Assembly: GCA_963974055.1 (NCBI GenBank)
Contig: CAXBCP010000008.1
Coordinates: forward strand, 62,001-126,000
Direction of reading: 5' to 3'
Length of the DNA stretch: 64,000 nucleotides
Source: CAXBCP01 sp963974055
GTDB taxonomy: Bacteria > Pseudomonadota > Alphaproteobacteria > MPNO01 > UBA830
Shown: positions 62,135 through 64,000 of the stretch, in pieces
Layout: each line of letters opens with the position of its first letter
How positions within the stretch are numbered: the first letter of the stretch is position 1
Translations under genes and position numbers: made by a program
Notes under the pieces: generated by a model
The model's database searches: none
What the model saw: only the letters and a program-made list of their open reading frames with translations
What the model was told of the DNA's origin: nothing

Positions 62135-62920
62135 CTAATCCACTGCGCCGAGAAACGCCTGCACGGTTTTCAGGAAAGCTTCCGGCCGGTCGGCGTGGAC
62201 CCAATGATTGGCGTCCTTGATCGTGACCGTTCGCGACTTGGGAAAGAGTTCGGCAATGCGGTCGCGGTGTTCGTCCCGGATATAGCCTGATTCCGAGCCG
62301 GCAATAAACACGGCCGGACCGTTATAGGTCGCGCCGGCCGGCGGATTGAAGCCTGTAATCGCGCTCATCCCGGCGGAGATCGCGGTCAGGTTGATCCGCC
62401 ACTGGAAGCCGTCAGTCGCGCGCTCGAGGTTGGTCATCAGGAAGGCGGAAATGCCCGGGTCCTCGACTTTGCCGCGCAGTTCCTCTTCCAGTTCGGAGCG
62501 GCGCTGTTCGCCGGACAGATCCATTGCCTGCATGGCGGCGATATAGTCCATCATGTCGTGGCCGTAGGACACGGGCGCGATATCGACGACGATCAGGGCC
62601 TTTACACTGTCCGGGCTGGCAAGGGCGAGCTGCATCGCCACCTTGCCGCCCATGGAATGGCCCATCACCACCGGGTTCTCGATGTCGTGGCTGGCAATGA
62701 AGCCGGCAACGTCGTCGGCCATTTCCGCGTAGGTCATTGTCGATGCGCGCGCGGACGCGCCATGATTGCGCAGGTCGAGCGCGTAGACGCGGTGGATTTC
62801 CGACAGGCTGCGGGCGATCCCCGCCCAGTTACGGGCGGAGCCGAACAGCCCGTGCAGCACGATCAGCGCAGGCGTGTCCGTCGTATGGGTGCCGTATTCG
62901 TTGAACTGAAGTTCGACCAT
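62135..62920 (-). CDS. Alpha/beta hydrolase, YbfF-like esterase
   Basis: A 261-residue hydrolase starting MVELQFNEYGTHTTDTPALI. The oxyanion turn is LHGLFGSARNW, the nucleophile elbow is GHSMGG (VVMGHSMGGKVAM), the acid is near VFIAGSESGYI and the His in KDANHWVHADRP. Similar proteins hydrolyse short acyl esters or thioesters. The gene is leftward, 45 bases from the methyltransferase gene start on the same strand, so they may be co-transcribed. Confidence 0.87.
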   Translation of the reverse strand: MVELQFNEYGTHTTDTPALIVLHGLFGSARNWAGIARSLSEIHRVYALDLRNHGASARASTMTYAEMADDVAGFIASHDIENPVVMGHSMGGKVAMQLALASPDSVKALIVVDIAPVSYGHDMMDYIAAMQAMDLSGEQRRSELEEELRGKVEDPGISAFLMTNLERATDGFQWRINLTAISAGMSAITGFNPPAGATYNGPAVFIAGSESGYIRDEHRDRIAELFPKSRTVTIKDANHWVHADRPEAFLKTVQAFLGAVD

Positions 62921-62965
62921 CGCGGGGAGGTATCACGCCGCGGGCCGCTTGTCACCGTGTCGGGC

Positions 62966-63841
62966 TCATATCCTTTCGGCGACCAGCATTACGTTTGTCA
63001 GGCGGCCTTCCTTCGCGCTCCGGGCCGAATTCCGGCGCCGGTCCGGGTAGTCTTCGCCGCGGGTGATTTCGATCGTCAGCGGCGTGTCCACAGCCACCGG
63101 CGCTGGCGGCGGGTTGTCGGCGGCGGCCTGGCGCCGCGCGGCTTCGTCGACCCAGTGGACGATACGAAACCCGGATACTTCGAGCATGTGCCGCATCTCG
63201 TCCGGGGGGACAAGGAAGCTGTAGGACGGATCGCGCGCCCAGGGCAGCGGGTAATACGGCTCGCCCGCCGGCCCCTGGCCGAGTTCGCTGACGGCGAATA
63301 TACCGCCGGGCCTCAGTACCCGGTGAACGCCGGCGTAAAAGTCCGTCCGGTCCCGGATGTTCATCGTGACGTTGAGCGCCCAGGCCATGTCGAAAGCGGC
63401 GTTGTCGTAGGGCAGGGATGTCGCGTCGCCGCAATCGAAGGTCACTCTGTCCGACAGGCCCACTTTCTCGGTCAGCATCGTCGCAACGTCGACATAATCG
63501 GGCGTCAGTTCGATCCCGGTGACCCGGCAGCCGAAAGCTGTCGCGAAATATCGCGCCGGCCCCCCTATGCCCGAACCGATGTCGAGCAGGTGCATGTCCG
63601 GGCGGATGGTGGTGAGTTCGACGTGAAGCTGTGTCTGCAATAATCCGCCTCCGTGAATCTGGTCGGCGGGACCCAGTATTTCCGGTGTCCAGTCCTTTGC
63701 CGGAATTCCGGCCTCGGTGAGCGCGGCGACGATGCGGGCACCGAGGCTGTCGTGGCGGTTGCCGGGATCGTTGTCTGCATTGTCCGCGTTGATTGCCTGT
63801 TTTACCGGGTCAGTGCTATCAGTGTAGATGTAATCATTCAT
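62966..63841 (-). CDS. SAM-dependent methyltransferase, class I
   Basis: A 291-residue methyltransferase. Motif I is LLDIGSGIGGPARYFA; FDCGDATSLPYDNAAFDMAW and VLRPGGIFAVSELGQG follow. The overall look is of sarcosine/dimethylglycine or tocopherol-type enzymes of the methyltransferase 11 group. The substrate is unknown. The ATG at 63841 lies right at the edge of the AT-rich terminal stretch, so its promoter would be in or beyond it. Confidence 0.83.
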   Translation of the reverse strand: MNDYIYTDSTDPVKQAINADNADNDPGNRHDSLGARIVAALTEAGIPAKDWTPEILGPADQIHGGGLLQTQLHVELTTIRPDMHLLDIGSGIGGPARYFATAFGCRVTGIELTPDYVDVATMLTEKVGLSDRVTFDCGDATSLPYDNAAFDMAWALNVTMNIRDRTDFYAGVHRVLRPGGIFAVSELGQGPAGEPYYPLPWARDPSYSFLVPPDEMRHMLEVSGFRIVHWVDEAARRQAAADNPPPAPVAVDTPLTIEITRGEDYPDRRRNSARSAKEGRLTNVMLVAERI

Positions 63842-63870
63842 TCTAATTCGGCCCCCTTGGCGCTTTTTTT

Positions 63871-64000
63871 AATAATGAGAAAGTTAAATTTTACAAAAAA
63901 AAATAAATACAAGTTTAATATATAAAAATAAATCGTTTTACTAAATTATTTCTTATAATTATTTGTATTTTTGTATTCTTCTCATATTTATTACTTGACA
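63871..64000. other. Very AT-rich terminal stretch
   Basis: About 14% GC (18 G/C in 130 bases by count), against a GC-rich window. It contains long A and T runs and no open frame. The change is abrupt, within about 30 bases of the methyltransferase start. Confidence 0.7.

Noticed and set aside
63653..63925. 90-codon frame running into the AT-rich end
   Set aside because: It is antisense to the methyltransferase N-terminus and then continues as Lys/Asn-rich noise.

Overview
The window looks like chromosomal DNA of a high-GC alphaproteobacterium. Most genes are GC-rich. It has hopanoid genes (squalene-hopene cyclase, HpnD-type synthase, HpnG-type phosphorylase), many short-spaced or ATGA-overlapping operons, and a WbaP/Wza/Wzc/Wzx-type exopolysaccharide locus. 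No rRNA, tRNA, CRISPR array or transposase was found. I cannot name the genus.

Left part (1-8721): the 3' end of a CbpM-like chaperone modulator gene, a TerC-family membrane protein, the hopanoid gene hpnG, an MFS transporter, a MetE-C-like methyltransferase coupled to a NodB-type deacetylase, then shc and hpnD in one leftward unit.

Catabolic operon (8796-19493): a good sigma70-like promoter is followed by two tandem 18-bp palindromes and a long co-directional run. The genes are a 78-aa protein, a NitT/TauT/NMT1-type ABC importer (ATPase, binding protein, permease), a Rieske oxygenase, an SDR, a cupin, an alpha/beta hydrolase, an IclR regulator, a second SDR without the usual Tyr/Lys pair, a thiamine-diphosphate enzyme and an aspartate-dehydrogenase-like enzyme. 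This reads as uptake and stepwise breakdown of an unidentified small, probably cyclic, compound. No electron-transfer partner for the oxygenase is encoded here. It is the best candidate for an undescribed system in the window.

Exopolysaccharide locus (19519-47123): about seven GT-B glycosyltransferases, a GT-C-like membrane protein, an AsnB-type amidotransferase, a SAM methyltransferase, a nucleotide-sugar epimerase, a Wzx-like flippase, a B12-binding radical SAM enzyme, a WbaP-like initiating transferase, an outer-membrane barrel, a Wza-like export protein, a Wzc-like co-polymerase with a fused tyrosine kinase, an O-antigen ligase/polymerase and several unknown exported proteins. One glycosyltransferase lies in a low-GC patch (about 26900-28490). 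The next two have conserved N-terminal coding sequence upstream of any canonical start codon.

Right part (47299-63841): pyrC, mmsA, a remnant of an acyl-CoA synthetase gene, an esterase, an orphan tripartite-type binding protein, a PQQ-dependent sugar dehydrogenase, a zinc-free MDR reductase, a membrane protein, a 2OG-Fe(II) oxygenase, a GIY-YIG protein, a TauE/SafE permease, exported MsrA, an ECF sigma factor with a small membrane partner, an EF-hand protein, a UbiD-family decarboxylase, an alpha/beta hydrolase and a methyltransferase. The last ~130 bases fall abruptly to about 14% GC, which is either an AT-rich island edge or an assembly join.
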